Source of the DNA: an uncultured Clostridia bacterium
Lineage (GTDB): Bacteria; Bacillota; Clostridia; TANB77; CAG-508
Direction: 5' to 3'
DNA length: 59,320 nt
Assembly (NCBI GenBank): GCA_948739805.1
Contig: CAPYID010000009.1
Coordinates: forward strand, 1-59,320
This document shows positions 1 through 8,624 of this stretch, one piece after another (position 1 is the first letter of the stretch; every line of letters begins with the position of its first letter). The position numbers were made by a program, and so were the translations under genes. The notes under the pieces are model-generated. The model was not told where the DNA came from, did no database searches, and saw only the letters and a program-made list of their open reading frames with translations.

Positions 1-85
1 ATATATAAAAATTAAAGATTATATAAAAAACAATATAAGAAATTGGAAAGAAGATAGATATTTTTAAGAAAATGCTTTGGAGAAC

Positions 86-108
86 GGGCGATTACTAATC
101 GCCCCTAC
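86..108. repeat. Short palindromic intergenic repeat (GGGCG...CGCCCCTAC type)
   Basis: Perfect 9-bp stem (86-94 with 96-104) around one base, followed by CTAC. It is one member of a family of short hairpins ending in CGTCCCTAC or CGCCCCTAC that recurs between genes throughout the window. Confidence 0.7.
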
Positions 109-173
109 TTCTCTTGGTCTTTGTAATATTTCTGTAATATGATTAAATTACCCTGAGTTGCTGGATAAAAGTG

Positions 174-202
174 TTGACATAATGTTGGAAATATTATATA
201 AT
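174..202 (+). promoter_or_regulatory. Consensus sigma-A promoter
   Basis: TTGACA at 174-179 and TATAAT at 197-202 with a 17-bp spacer, an exact consensus match, about 87 bases before the ATG at 289. A direct repeat of ATTTCGAA and a CCTATT/AATAGG hairpin lie between the promoter and the gene and could be operator or leader structure. Confidence 0.8.
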
Positions 203-288
203 AGTTTAGAATTTCGAATAAATTTCGAAAACAAACTTATTAACTCTATTGACCTATTCTGTAGAAATAGGTAGAAAGGAAAACGCTT

Positions 289-810
289 ATGCATTTTTAT
301 GATGAAAAAAAACTAACGGAACGGAAAGTCTTTGCGACATTTCAAATTTACTTTGATGAAGCTTTACCTGGACTTCCCCTGCTTGTTGACGTAGTAAACA
401 AGCATTTATGTAACAATGGGGCTTTGCTTTTTGGATTCCTTGAAAGTGATAAAGCCTTGAACCTTGAGTGTTGTAAAAGAGATATGTATGGTCAATTTCG
501 CTATGATAACTTAACATATATGTTCTCTATTTATTCAGTTCAAAAAAAAAGTATCACTTGTATTGAACATAGGGACAAGTCTTCTTTGATATATGATGTC
601 CCTCTCATTCATGTTAGCAACGCACTATATGTTGCCCAAGAGGAGTATAACACCCTAGTATCGCTCGAATATGAAGAGCCTAACTGTGATGTAACTAGTG
701 CAAAAGATTCACTTTTGTTAAAGATTTATGAACCAGAACGTAGTTTGGATCTTACTTGCTTGTCAGAATACTTTAAGAATGAAGTATACTCTGAAAGAAA
801 TAAGGAATAA
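289..810 (+). CDS. Hypothetical protein, compositionally foreign
   Basis: A 173-residue soluble protein that I do not recognise; no signal peptide, membrane segment or catalytic motif is evident. The start is ATG 289, with AAAGGA at 275-280 eight bases upstream. It is a single-gene unit with its own consensus promoter and its own terminator. Codon use (CGC, CGT, CGG, GCG, GTC) differs from the AT-rich neighbours, which suggests acquisition. It contains an in-frame CGG at 322-324 (codon 12). If that codon caused the +1 shift inferred for native genes, the product would end a few codons later, so CGG must be read in frame here or the gene is little expressed. Confidence 0.6.
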   Translation: MHFYDEKKLTERKVFATFQIYFDEALPGLPLLVDVVNKHLCNNGALLFGFLESDKALNLECCKRDMYGQFRYDNLTYMFSIYSVQKKSITCIEHRDKSSLIYDVPLIHVSNALYVAQEEYNTLVSLEYEEPNCDVTSAKDSLLLKIYEPERSLDLTCLSEYFKNEVYSERNKE

Positions 811-830
811 GTTGTTTTTCTAAAGTACTG

Positions 831-880
831 CCCTTCGTGCTGATATGCATAGCATATTAGTACAAGGGTGTTTTTATTTT
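831..880 (+). terminator. Rho-independent terminator
   Basis: CCCTT (831-835) pairs with AAGGG (864-868) around a long inner stem including ATATGC/GCATAT, followed by a T-rich run 871-880. It ends the transcription unit 289-810. Confidence 0.75.
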
Positions 881-1018
881 GGTCTTAAATTTTTCACATT
901 ACAGGATAATGGTTTTTTTATATAAATTTTACACTTATTTTTTCACATATTTTATTGAAAATTCATATAAAAGAGTATATAATATGTTGGTATTTTATAA
1001 AGAGAGTGGGAATTCGTT

Positions 1019-2401
1019 GTGAAAGATATTCATAGTTTGATTACATATAAAAATATTTATTTTATTGGTATAGGCGGTGTTAGTATGAGTGGTATTGCTC
1101 ATACTCTTAAGCATTTCGGTTTTAGGGTGTCTGGTAGTGATGCTACTAATTCTGATACTATTCAAAATCTTATTAGTTGTGGCATTCCAGTTTCTATTGG
1201 TCATAACACAGATATTATTAAAAATTTCGATTTGGTTGTTTATACTGCTGCTATTTCTAAAGATGACCCAGAGTTAGTTATGGCTCATAAACTTAATATT
1301 CCTACTATGGAACGTGCTGTTTTTTTAGGTTTACTTACAAAGTGCTTTAATGATACTATTACAGTTTCTGGTACTCATGGGAAAACTACTACTACATCTA
1401 TGATTTCTCTTTGTTTTCTTAATGCTAATCTTAAACCTAGCATACAGGTTGGAGCTTATTTAAAAAATATTTCTGGAAATTATATCGTTGGTAATAGTGA
1501 TTATTTTATTTTAGAGGCTTGCGAGTATGTAGAAAGTTTCTTGCACTTCTTCCCTAAGTCTGCTATTGTTTTAAATATTGATAATGACCATTTGGATTAT
1601 TTTAAAAATATTGATAATATTCAAAATGCTTTTAATAAATATGTTAAGTTATTACCTTCTAGTGGATTACTTGTTACAAATGCTGATGATAAACGTTGTT
1701 TAGATTTAATAAATTTTACTGATGCTAAGGTTATTACTTATGGTATTAATAATACTAATGCTAATTTTATTGCAAAAAATATTAGTTTTGATGATAATGG
1801 TTTTCCTGAGTTTGATGTTTATAATAAAAATGAATTTTATTCACATATAAAGTTACATGTCCCTGGAATTCATAATGTTTTAAATGCTTTAGCTTGCATT
1901 TGTATGTGTTCTTATTATAATATTGATGCTGAAATTATAAGTTGTTCATTATTAGAGTTTACTGGTGCTAATAGAAGAATGGAGTTTAAGGGTAAGTTTA
2001 ATAATAATGTCTCTGTTTTTGATGATTATGCTCATCACCCTACTGAAATAAATGCTACTGCGTTAGCTATTAAAAATAAAAAGTTTAATAAGTCTTGGGC
2101 TGTTTTTCAGCCTCATACTTACAGTAGAACGAAAAATCTTTTGGATGATTTTGCAAGTGTTTTGTTGAATTTTGATAATGTTATTATTACTGATATTTAC
2201 GCTGCCCGCGAAAAAGATACATATGGTGTGTCTTCTAAAGATTTAGCTGATAAATTAGCTTCCCTTGGTGGAAATGTTAATTATATTGCCGATTTTAATG
2301 ATATTGTCTCTTTTTTAAAGGATAATGTTTGTGATAATGATATCGTTTTAACTATTGGTGCTGGTACAGTTACAGAGATTGGAAATATGTTAATCGATTA
2401 A
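1019..2401 (+). CDS. murC: UDP-N-acetylmuramate--L-alanine ligase MurC
   Basis: Cytoplasmic Mur ligase that adds L-alanine to UDP-MurNAc in peptidoglycan precursor synthesis. The 460 residues match the usual MurC length. The N-terminal Rossmann motif FIGIGGVSMSGIA, the ATP loop GTHGKTTTTSM (about residue 118) and the MurC-typical DYAHHPTE segment near residue 338 are all visible. The start is GTG at 1019, preceded by a weak AGAGAGTGGG site. It is alone on the plus strand, separated from the murE-mraY-ftsW-murG cluster at the other end of the window. Its only in-phase arginine CGN codons are CGT and CGC; no in-frame CGG. Confidence 0.95.
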   Translation: MKDIHSLITYKNIYFIGIGGVSMSGIAHTLKHFGFRVSGSDATNSDTIQNLISCGIPVSIGHNTDIIKNFDLVVYTAAISKDDPELVMAHKLNIPTMERAVFLGLLTKCFNDTITVSGTHGKTTTTSMISLCFLNANLKPSIQVGAYLKNISGNYIVGNSDYFILEACEYVESFLHFFPKSAIVLNIDNDHLDYFKNIDNIQNAFNKYVKLLPSSGLLVTNADDKRCLDLINFTDAKVITYGINNTNANFIAKNISFDDNGFPEFDVYNKNEFYSHIKLHVPGIHNVLNALACICMCSYYNIDAEIISCSLLEFTGANRRMEFKGKFNNNVSVFDDYAHHPTEINATALAIKNKKFNKSWAVFQPHTYSRTKNLLDDFASVLLNFDNVIITDIYAAREKDTYGVSSKDLADKLASLGGNVNYIADFNDIVSFLKDNVCDNDIVLTIGAGTVTEIGNMLID

Positions 2402-2440
2402 AATGCCTTGATGCCCTTTGGGCATCAAGGCATTTTATTT
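2400..2440. terminator. Bidirectional terminator between convergent murC and spoIVB
   Basis: Perfect 17-bp inverted repeat, 2400-2416 with 2420-2436, TTT loop, A-run on one side and T-run on the other. It overlaps the murC stop codon and lies just after the spoIVB stop on the minus strand. Confidence 0.92.
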
Positions 2441-3694
2441 CTATTTTGCTTCATTCATTTGTTTTACCATTATGTCTGCAAAAACGGCATATCCTTGTGT
2501 TGGATTTTGCACTAGTACATGTGTTAGAGCTCCAATTAGTTTCCCATTTTGTATTATTGGACTTCCACTCATTCCTTGTATTATTCCTCCTGTTTTTTCC
2601 AATAATTCTTCATCTGTTACTTTTAATAACATACTTTTATTGTTTGAATTATTATTTAAATATATTTTTTCTATTTCTACAGTGTATTCTTTTACTTTTC
2701 CATCTTCTAATGCACATAATATTGTGGCTTCTCCTGTCTTGATTTCATTTCTTAATGCTATTTTTGTGGTTTCTGCTGAACTTCCCTTTAATTCATTTAT
2801 ATTATCTATTTTTCCATATACACCATAGTATGTGTTTTTTGATATTGTTCCTATATCTTTTTGACCTTCCACTATTCCTTGTATTCTCCCTGTTTTGCCA
2901 TTTTCCCCTTTTATGATTGATACTACACTTGTATTTGTTATTTTTCCATCTGATATGTCTATTAGTTCTTCTGTGTCTACATCTAATATTCCATGTCCTA
3001 ACATTGCTACTTTTCCTGTATTTTTATCATAAAATGTGGCTGTTCCAACTCCTGCTGCTGTATCCCTAACCCATAATCCTACTTTATAATTGTTTTTGTC
3101 TGTTTCAACTGGTGTTATATTTGTTTCTAAAGTTTTATTATTATGAATATATGTTAATTTTATTTGTTTTCCTTTTGAGTTATTTATATATTGTGTCATG
3201 TCTTCTGTGGATATTATTTCTTCATCATTTATCTTTGTTATTGTATCTCCTTCTTTAATTCCTGTGTTTTCATATGGTTTATATGGCTGATTATTTTTTC
3301 CATAGATCTCAGACATGCCTACTACTAGTACCCCATTTGTATATAGTTTCATTCCTATTAGCCCACCTAATGGTATGACTTCAATATCTTCTATTACATT
3401 TACAGATACCTCTTTTACTTTTATTCCAAATAAGTTTATTCCAACATTAATTGTTTCTTCTTTATTTGCATAGTTTTCACTTGATGCTTGTACTGTTTCA
3501 TCATTTTGTATTCCATCTATATCATTATTAGATACTTCAAGTGCTTTTACACTCATGCCAAATATGGTATTTATTTTTAGTTCTTCTTCTTTGAATAATA
3601 TTATATTATCTGGAATATTTGTTATGTCGCTTATATATACTAGTGCTATTAATAAAATAGCTATTATTGTTGATATAAAAATTTTCTTTTTCAT
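2441..3694 (-). CDS. spoIVB: Stage IV sporulation serine peptidase SpoIVB
   Basis: SpoIVB (peptidase family S55) is secreted from the forespore and starts the SpoIVFA/FB pathway that activates sigma-K. The 417 residues have an N-terminal membrane anchor (about 4-22) and a PDZ domain (about 105-195, with GMKLYTNGVLVVG). The catalytic residues are in place: His in MLGHGI (~232), Asp in VTDEELLEKTGG (~360) and Ser in GMSGSPII (~373). The start is ATG with AAAGAGGTAACC upstream. It is the last gene of a long minus-strand run; in Bacillus and Clostridium spoIVB usually precedes spo0A, which is not present here. Confidence 0.95.
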   Translation of the reverse strand: MKKKIFISTIIAILLIALVYISDITNIPDNIILFKEEELKINTIFGMSVKALEVSNNDIDGIQNDETVQASSENYANKEETINVGINLFGIKVKEVSVNVIEDIEVIPLGGLIGMKLYTNGVLVVGMSEIYGKNNQPYKPYENTGIKEGDTITKINDEEIISTEDMTQYINNSKGKQIKLTYIHNNKTLETNITPVETDKNNYKVGLWVRDTAAGVGTATFYDKNTGKVAMLGHGILDVDTEELIDISDGKITNTSVVSIIKGENGKTGRIQGIVEGQKDIGTISKNTYYGVYGKIDNINELKGSSAETTKIALRNEIKTGEATILCALEDGKVKEYTVEIEKIYLNNNSNNKSMLLKVTDEELLEKTGGIIQGMSGSPIIQNGKLIGALTHVLVQNPTQGYAVFADIMVKQMNEAK

Positions 3695-3769
3695 ATGGTT
3701 ACCTCTTTTATAAGATAACCATTATTGGGGTTTTTTAAACATTAAAATTTTATAGTGTTTACATGTTTA

Positions 3770-4480
3770 TTAAGATAATTTTTGAATTAATGCTTTTTTT
3801 AATTTATCTTGTGCTGTATATTTATACATTAAATTTTCACCATAATGTTTTTTTAATGATTCATATGTATCACCATTTGCTAATCTTTCAGAATAAAATT
3901 TTTCAATATCTTCTCTGTTTACAGTAATATTTAATTCTTCTCCTAATGCCTGATATACTAAATCTTCTTTTATACTTTCTCTAAAATATTCTATATTTTC
4001 TTCTGCAAATTTTTGATAAGTATCATATCCATATTCTTTTTTAATATATTCATCTAAGTCTATATTATTTATTTTTGCACCTAAGTCCATACTACTATAA
4101 GTATCACCATAATACCCATTTAATAGTTTTATTGGTATATCAACTTGTGAGTCATCTACAATTCTCTGTAAGATAGAATTTATTTCATGTTCTATATTAT
4201 CTCCATCTGTTGGCTTATATTTCGAATAATCTGTTGGCAATTTTACACATTCCTTTATATTAATATCTAGTTTTCCTTTTTCAAAGCTATCAAAATATGA
4301 TAAATTCCCATTATCATATATTATTCTGTCTGATGTATCTTCTGTTTCTGTTTTTTCTTCTATTTGTGGTGTGTTTCCTTTATTTTCCTTTGATTTGAAG
4401 ATGAATATTACTACTATAGTTATTATTATAAGTATTAGTAATATTAGTAATAAAAATACATTTTTGTTTTTTCTTTTCAT
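3770..4480 (-). CDS. Membrane-anchored trigger-factor C-domain-like chaperone
   Basis: The 236 residues have an N-terminal membrane anchor (about 7-28), a charged linker and a helical domain. From about residue 130 on (VDIPIKLLNGYYGD, then EDLVYQALGEELNITV) this resembles the substrate-binding C-terminal domain of trigger factor. The ribosome-binding and prolyl-isomerase domains of true trigger factor are missing, so it would act as a holdase at the outer face of the membrane. ATG 4480 is preferred over an in-frame ATG at 4510 because AGAGGT lies just before 4480. It sits between the pilin-like genes and spoIVB, so it may help fold exported pilins or spore-envelope proteins; that role is inferred. 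Confidence 0.6.
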   Translation of the reverse strand: MKRKNKNVFLLLILLILIIITIVVIFIFKSKENKGNTPQIEEKTETEDTSDRIIYDNGNLSYFDSFEKGKLDINIKECVKLPTDYSKYKPTDGDNIEHEINSILQRIVDDSQVDIPIKLLNGYYGDTYSSMDLGAKINNIDLDEYIKKEYGYDTYQKFAEENIEYFRESIKEDLVYQALGEELNITVNREDIEKFYSERLANGDTYESLKKHYGENLMYKYTAQDKLKKALIQKLS

Positions 4481-4557
4481 GATATTACCTCTTTCCTTTT
4501 TAATACGCATTTTTAGTTGAATAGAATGATATTTTCAACTTTTCGCTTATTTTTTAA

Positions 4558-4618
4558 GGGACAGACTTTTATGCGATTGAAATTTGTATACCAAATTTCT
4601 CTCGCATTGCCTGCCCCC
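4558..4618. repeat. Imperfect inverted repeat between genes
   Basis: GGG/CAG at the left pairs with CTG/CCC at the right; inside, ATGCGA pairs with TCGCAT and AAATTTG with CAAATTT around a short loop. It lies between the last pilin-like gene and the trigger-factor-like gene and could act as a terminator or processing hairpin. Confidence 0.5.
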
Positions 4619-4649
4619 TATATTATTCCATAATAATTTCATATGTTTC

Positions 4650-5168
4650 TTATTGCCCATCTACCATTACTACTCCTGAGTGTCTTGCTGTTATAGTATT
4701 TGAACTGTTTCCTGTTACTTGATAAAAAAAGTTTTTTAATACTTCTGATAATGTTTGATTACTATTTATTACTCCTGCTGAGAACATATCACCTTGCTTT
4801 AAATATACTGTTCCTTTATCAAGTTCATCTTCTATTTGTGTTGTATAAATTGAATAATATGTGTTTTCACCTATTGTTTGCTGACTTGAACTTGCTGTTT
4901 TTTTACTTGGATTTTCATCTAAACGTTTTAATTCTAAATCTACTGAATAGGTATTTCCTGTAGAAGTAATTGTTTCTATAAAATCATCATAGTTATCTTG
5001 TGTTATCTTTCCTGTTTCTCTTACTTCATCTACAAAGTCTACAGTTGCTGTTTGAACTGCTATTTGTGATATATCATCTGTTCTATCTGCCATTGTTATC
5101 ATTGGAAATACAAATAATAGTATTGCTGCTAAGATTATTGTTACAACAGTAATTAAAGAATCTCCCAT
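4650..5168 (-). CDS. Pilin-like protein, DUF4320-type
   Basis: 172 residues: a hydrophobic N-terminal helix (about 5-25) directly after the start, then a helical stretch with FVDEVRETGKIT and a beta-rich C-terminal part. The FVxxVxxTGxIT.xxYxxF pattern is what I know from pseudopilins of Gram-positive Tad-like clusters. It is probably a shaft or tip subunit assembled by the CpaF/TadB/TadC machine encoded upstream. The start ATG has AAGGAGGGGAT in front. It is last of the pilin-like series. The assignment rests on the helix, the motif and the operon context. Confidence 0.6.
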   Translation of the reverse strand: MGDSLITVVTIILAAILLFVFPMITMADRTDDISQIAVQTATVDFVDEVRETGKITQDNYDDFIETITSTGNTYSVDLELKRLDENPSKKTASSSQQTIGENTYYSIYTTQIEDELDKGTVYLKQGDMFSAGVINSNQTLSEVLKNFFYQVTGNSSNTITARHSGVVMVDGQ

Positions 5169-5208
5169 TTAAATCCCCTCCTTTTATATACATTAAAGCA
5201 ATAGTGAT

Positions 5209-6087
5209 TTAATTTTTTATATAAATTAGTTCTCTTTTTTTAGTATAACGAATTGTTCCATATACTAACAAATCTGTTTCTTGTTCATCATCGTCTTTAA
5301 TGTATTCATTTCTATCAATTTGTACAATACATTCTGTAAAAGTAGCATCTTTATATGTATTTAATAAGCCATGTCCATTTATTACTGCTTTATGCTTTCC
5401 TGCTATATAGTTTGGATCGCCTTCATTTACTCCTGGATTTCTTAAACTAAAATTAGTTTCTCCTCCATACATATCACAGTTTACTCTTTGTGCTATGTTA
5501 TTGTTTTGATATGTGTTTGATGTTAGCCATGATGTATATACAGAATCTTTTTGATGTTGACCGCCCTGACCAGTTGCATATATTCTTTTTATTAGTGAGT
5601 TTAAGTCTGAAAAATTTGTATCTGTATTTACATTTAGCTCGTTCATATGATTACCTAAAGAGTTAACCTTTTTTATTATTTTATCATTTAAATATGTAGA
5701 TATTTGTTTTTTTATATTATTACTTTTAGTTATTTGTTCTTGTGAAGCTCTGATTTCTCTATATTCATCCCAAAGACAACTAGACACTTGTGATTCAGTG
5801 TCTAAGTCAAATCTTGCTACAATGTTTTCATCATCTATTATAGTAACACCATAACCTTCCTCAGCATATCTATATATTGTTGGTATTATGTCTTGGAATT
5901 TTACTTTTCTGTTTGCTCCTTCATTTGTGTCTGCATTGTAGTTTATATATGTAGTTTTATCTATTGCAGTAAATACCATGTCTGCGGTATCCTTTGCAAG
6001 AGTAGTCATACGGAAAAATACAGTTAATGCTAGTGCAAATACAAATACGGCAAAAAACATTTTTAGTGCTTCAGCTGCGTCCTCCAT
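5209..6087 (-). CDS. Pilin-like protein with N-terminal hydrophobic helix (large minor pilin)
   Basis: 292 residues. It starts MEDAAEALKMFFAVFVFALA, sharing the M-E/D-x-A-x-x-A-L head and hydrophobic helix of the neighbouring pilin-like proteins, followed by a long extracytoplasmic domain with two cysteines and a coiled central part (about 110-170). It is the largest member of the series, so a minor or tip pilin is a reasonable guess. AAGGAGGGGGTC precedes the ATG. It is followed 41 bases later by the next pilin-like gene. Confidence 0.55.
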   Translation of the reverse strand: MEDAAEALKMFFAVFVFALALTVFFRMTTLAKDTADMVFTAIDKTTYINYNADTNEGANRKVKFQDIIPTIYRYAEEGYGVTIIDDENIVARFDLDTESQVSSCLWDEYREIRASQEQITKSNNIKKQISTYLNDKIIKKVNSLGNHMNELNVNTDTNFSDLNSLIKRIYATGQGGQHQKDSVYTSWLTSNTYQNNNIAQRVNCDMYGGETNFSLRNPGVNEGDPNYIAGKHKAVINGHGLLNTYKDATFTECIVQIDRNEYIKDDDEQETDLLVYGTIRYTKKRELIYIKN

Positions 6088-6105
6088 TTGACCCCCTCCT
6101 TATAT

Positions 6106-6558
6106 TTAGTTTGTTTTTTTGGTTATACTTATTGAGTCAATATATCCTTCACCATCAGTAGTTTCCATAACTACCTCATATCTAGCAGAAGTAGTTATTT
6201 TTGAAGCTGCTGCAGTAAGTCCATTTTTATTATCATGAAGATATGTCGTATTCTGACCATTACCTATCTTACTTTCACCAGTAATAGTAACATCGACAAA
6301 ATGTTGACTAGTCTCTGTATTTGTTGCATTACTTGTAGCAACCTCCTCTAATAATTTTTTTACTGCAGAACCTTTTTGAGTACCTTGATATTTATTAAAT
6401 TGGTTGTTAAAAGTCGAAACAGATTGACTTGTTGTTAAATCACCAACCTGATCTGTAACATCTTGTGATGAGTTTACTATCATCATACCAACACTAATTA
6501 AAACTATAACAATTAAAACCGCTCCTGCTATTAATAACGCTTTTGACGCATTCTCCAT
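6106..6558 (-). CDS. Pilin-like protein, major-type
   Basis: 150 residues starting MENASKALLIAGAVLIVIVL, a hydrophobic helix with no cleaved leader visible. The core has FNxxFNKYxGTQKGS, KKLLEEVATSN, and near the C-terminus RYEVV then DGEGYIDSISITKK. The same core ends the 617-residue protein at 42480-44333. AAAGGAGG precedes the ATG. The compact size and complete core make it the best candidate for the main filament subunit. That it is a pilin is inferred from the helix and from the adjacent Tad-like machine. Confidence 0.6.
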   Translation of the reverse strand: MENASKALLIAGAVLIVIVLISVGMMIVNSSQDVTDQVGDLTTSQSVSTFNNQFNKYQGTQKGSAVKKLLEEVATSNATNTETSQHFVDVTITGESKIGNGQNTTYLHDNKNGLTAAASKITTSARYEVVMETTDGEGYIDSISITKKTN

Positions 6559-6693
6559 TTTTTATTCCTCCTTTGATATTTGTATAAATTTATATTTTAG
6601 CTTTATTTCTACATAAAGCAACATTAAAACCTTTTTTCACCTATTATTATTATCGCACAATTATGGTTTAAAGTCAATAGAAATTTTTGGCTT

Positions 6694-7143
6694 TTAACCT
6701 GTTAGTTCAAATAATAATTTGTTTACTCTGCCATATGAGTTATAGGTTATATCCTTACATTTAAATTCTAATAAGTTAAAATTACTTACAAATCTTTCTG
6801 TTCCTAATGAGGCTATTGTTTCCATTGCATATGTTATGGTTTTATATTCATCTTCTGTACTTAACATTTCTATTTCTATTCTCATACAGTATTTATTATC
6901 ATCTAGGTAAATCCCATCTTTATTTTTTTCAATATTATATTTCTCATTATTATTAATTGCATAGTTTATTAATGAGCCGATATTTGTTCCATATATAGTC
7001 TTATCTTTATATTGTTCATATTCTAAGTTGAATTTTTTTACTTCATTTCTTTGTTCTTGATATTGTACCCATATTAAAATAAGTGGTGTAATTATCACAA
7101 TAGCAACAATAATTAATATAATAATTCCTTTTTTCATATTCAA
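6694..7143 (-). CDS. Pilin-like protein paralogue
   Basis: 149 residues with an N-terminal hydrophobic helix (about 5-25), then FNLEYEQYKDKTIYGTNI and LINYAINNN, matching FNEQYLAFNKNAMYGTDV in the protein at 7705-8391. The C-terminal LEFKCKDITYNSYGRVNKLLF matches FKCSKVEFDSSGRVKKISF of that protein. The start is either TTG 7143 (six bases after AAAGGG) or ATG 7137. It differs from the others in beginning MKKG rather than MENA. Confidence 0.55.
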   Translation of the reverse strand: MNMKKGIIILIIVAIVIITPLILIWVQYQEQRNEVKKFNLEYEQYKDKTIYGTNIGSLINYAINNNEKYNIEKNKDGIYLDDNKYCMRIEIEMLSTEDEYKTITYAMETIASLGTERFVSNFNLLEFKCKDITYNSYGRVNKLLFELTG

Positions 7144-7242
7144 TATTTACCCTTTCGCTTTTTAATAATATTGATATTATTTTAAAGTTTTCTTTTAATG
7201 ATTTCTGATAACATTTTCTATAAAACCTCTATACTTAATTTT

Positions 7243-7705
7243 TTATTCAAATCTTCTAATTTCAATTTCATTTACTCTAACTGAAGCACCATTTATTCTG
7301 ACAACACATTTAAATTTATATTCGCTAAGGTCAGGATTTTCTCTAAGTTTATTTGTCTCTAAAAATTGAGTCCTAGATTGAGTCCTAGGATATTTTAATT
7401 CAGTTCCGGTCTTCTTTTTTTAGAATTAAGTTGATTTTTTCACTATCATTAACTGTTGTAGCATTCCAATCTAATACTTGTTCTACTAAATCAACAACAT
7501 CTTCAGAATATAGATATTCGCCATCACCTGTTGCGTATTTTGTATATTTAGTATTAAATTCTATTGTTTTTTGATGTTCAACTCTTTCCTGATAATTTTC
7601 AGCAAATGCTCCTACATTTTGAAATGCATAAGCAAATATACTTAGTACTATTACACCAATTAATACTTCTCCAGCTATTAATAATGCTCTTGACGCATTT
7701 TCCAT
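7243..7705 (-). CDS. Pilin-like protein, read through a +1 frameshift at CGG
   Basis: The zero frame gives 101 residues (MENASRALLIAGEVLIGVIV...) ending at 7400. At GAC CGG AAC TGA the downstream frame opens if the C at 7408 is skipped: GAC, then GGA (Gly), ACT, GAA, and on to a stop at 7243-7245. The joined protein is 153 residues, the same size as its paralogues, and its new C-terminus (YKFKCVVRINGASVRVNEIE) carries the family's conserved FKCxxV...RV end. The start overlaps the previous stop (TAATG), so translation is coupled. The frame change is one of six at CGG in this window. A 12-base tandem duplication (CTAGGACTCAAT-like) lies after the shift. Confidence 0.65.
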
Positions 7706-8391
7706 TAGTTTCCCTCCCCATATGATGAGCCTTTTATCTGTTCGAAACTAATTTTCTTTACTCTACCACTTGAATCAAATTCTACTTTTGAACATTTAAA
7801 TGTTTTTCTTTTAAAATCTGCTATTCCTCTATATGTAACTTTATATTCAAGTACTGTACCTTCCTCATCAGTTTTTGTTATACTTTTATTTTCTTCTTTA
7901 TCATCTGATGATTTTAAGAATTCTTTTATTGGTTCTAAATGTTCACTTAAGCTATATGAATTAGGATTTTTAAATTCAAAGTTTCCTGCTCCATATGTTG
8001 AATTTTTAGTCTCATCCAATTTAAGAACATCATATTTATCTGTTTGAGTATTATATCTATATACATATACTGTATCTCGTATTGAATCATATCTTAACTT
8101 AAAGGATATATCTACAAATAATTCATCATTAGGATTTTTTTCTACATTATTCAATTTGTTGTTACTTACTGCTAAGTTTAAGGCAGAGATTACATCTGTA
8201 CCATACATTGCATTTTTATTGAAAGCTAAATATTGCTCATTAAATTCGTTAACTTCTTTTAGTGTTTCTTCATCTTGCTTTGTCTCTGCCATATGGGTTA
8301 TATTTGTGTATCCATATATAAATATGGAAATTGTAATTATTGCTATAAGCATTCCTCCTGCCATTAATAATCCCTTTGCCGCATTATCCAT
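7705..8391 (-). CDS. Pilin-like protein with inserted domain
   Basis: 228 residues from ATG 8391, chosen over ATG 8397 because AAGGGGG lies seven bases before 8391 and because the resulting head MDNAAKGLLMAGGMLIAI matches its paralogues. After the hydrophobic helix it has FNEQYLAFNKNAMYGTDV, ALNLAVSNN, a charged insert (about 125-175) and the family C-terminus FKCSKVEFDSSGRVKKISF. It is first of the pilin-like series and overlaps the next gene by one base. Filament subunit role inferred. Confidence 0.58.
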   Translation of the reverse strand: MDNAAKGLLMAGGMLIAIITISIFIYGYTNITHMAETKQDEETLKEVNEFNEQYLAFNKNAMYGTDVISALNLAVSNNKLNNVEKNPNDELFVDISFKLRYDSIRDTVYVYRYNTQTDKYDVLKLDETKNSTYGAGNFEFKNPNSYSLSEHLEPIKEFLKSSDDKEENKSITKTDEEGTVLEYKVTYRGIADFKRKTFKCSKVEFDSSGRVKKISFEQIKGSSYGEGN

Positions 8392-8412
8392 ACACATTCC
8401 CCCTTTTCTTGC

Positions 8413-8436
8413 GGACGCCCAAAGAGCGTCCCTACA
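8413..8436. repeat. Short palindromic intergenic repeat
   Basis: GGACGC (8413-8418) pairs with GCGTCC (8426-8431) followed by CTACA. Member of the same family as 86-108, 31124-31148 and 54000-54025. Confidence 0.7.
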
Positions 8437-8499
8437 TATTGTATCTTTAGATTATCGAAGAATTGTTCTCAAATCCAACGCATTTATATATAAATTCTT

Positions 8500-8624
8500 A
8501 AATTGGAACATAATTGTTTTTTGGCTAGGCGCACGAAGGAGATATTCCCGCAGGCGTGCGTTTGCACGTTGAGGAGAAATCGACTGAGTAGCAACAACGC
8601 CAAGGGAAAATTATGTTCCAATTT
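8500..8624. repeat. Structured intergenic element, copy A
   Basis: Perfect 16-bp outer inverted repeat (8500-8515 with 8609-8624), inner TTGGC/GCCAA, and a core containing GCTAGGC, CACGAA, CGTGC-gttt-GCACG and AACAACGCC. The core resembles the element at 23188-23311, whose stems have different bases but still pair. On the minus strand the outer arm starts in the stop codon of the TadB/TadC-like gene. Function unknown: structured RNA, attenuating terminator or small mobile element are all possible. Confidence 0.6.

Noticed and set aside
7408..7430. The run of seven As before the pilin frame break as the cause (homopolymer indel).
   Set aside because: Losing one A also restores the frame, but the CGG skip does so too, gives a more natural KEDGTEL sequence, and matches five other sites that have no homopolymer.
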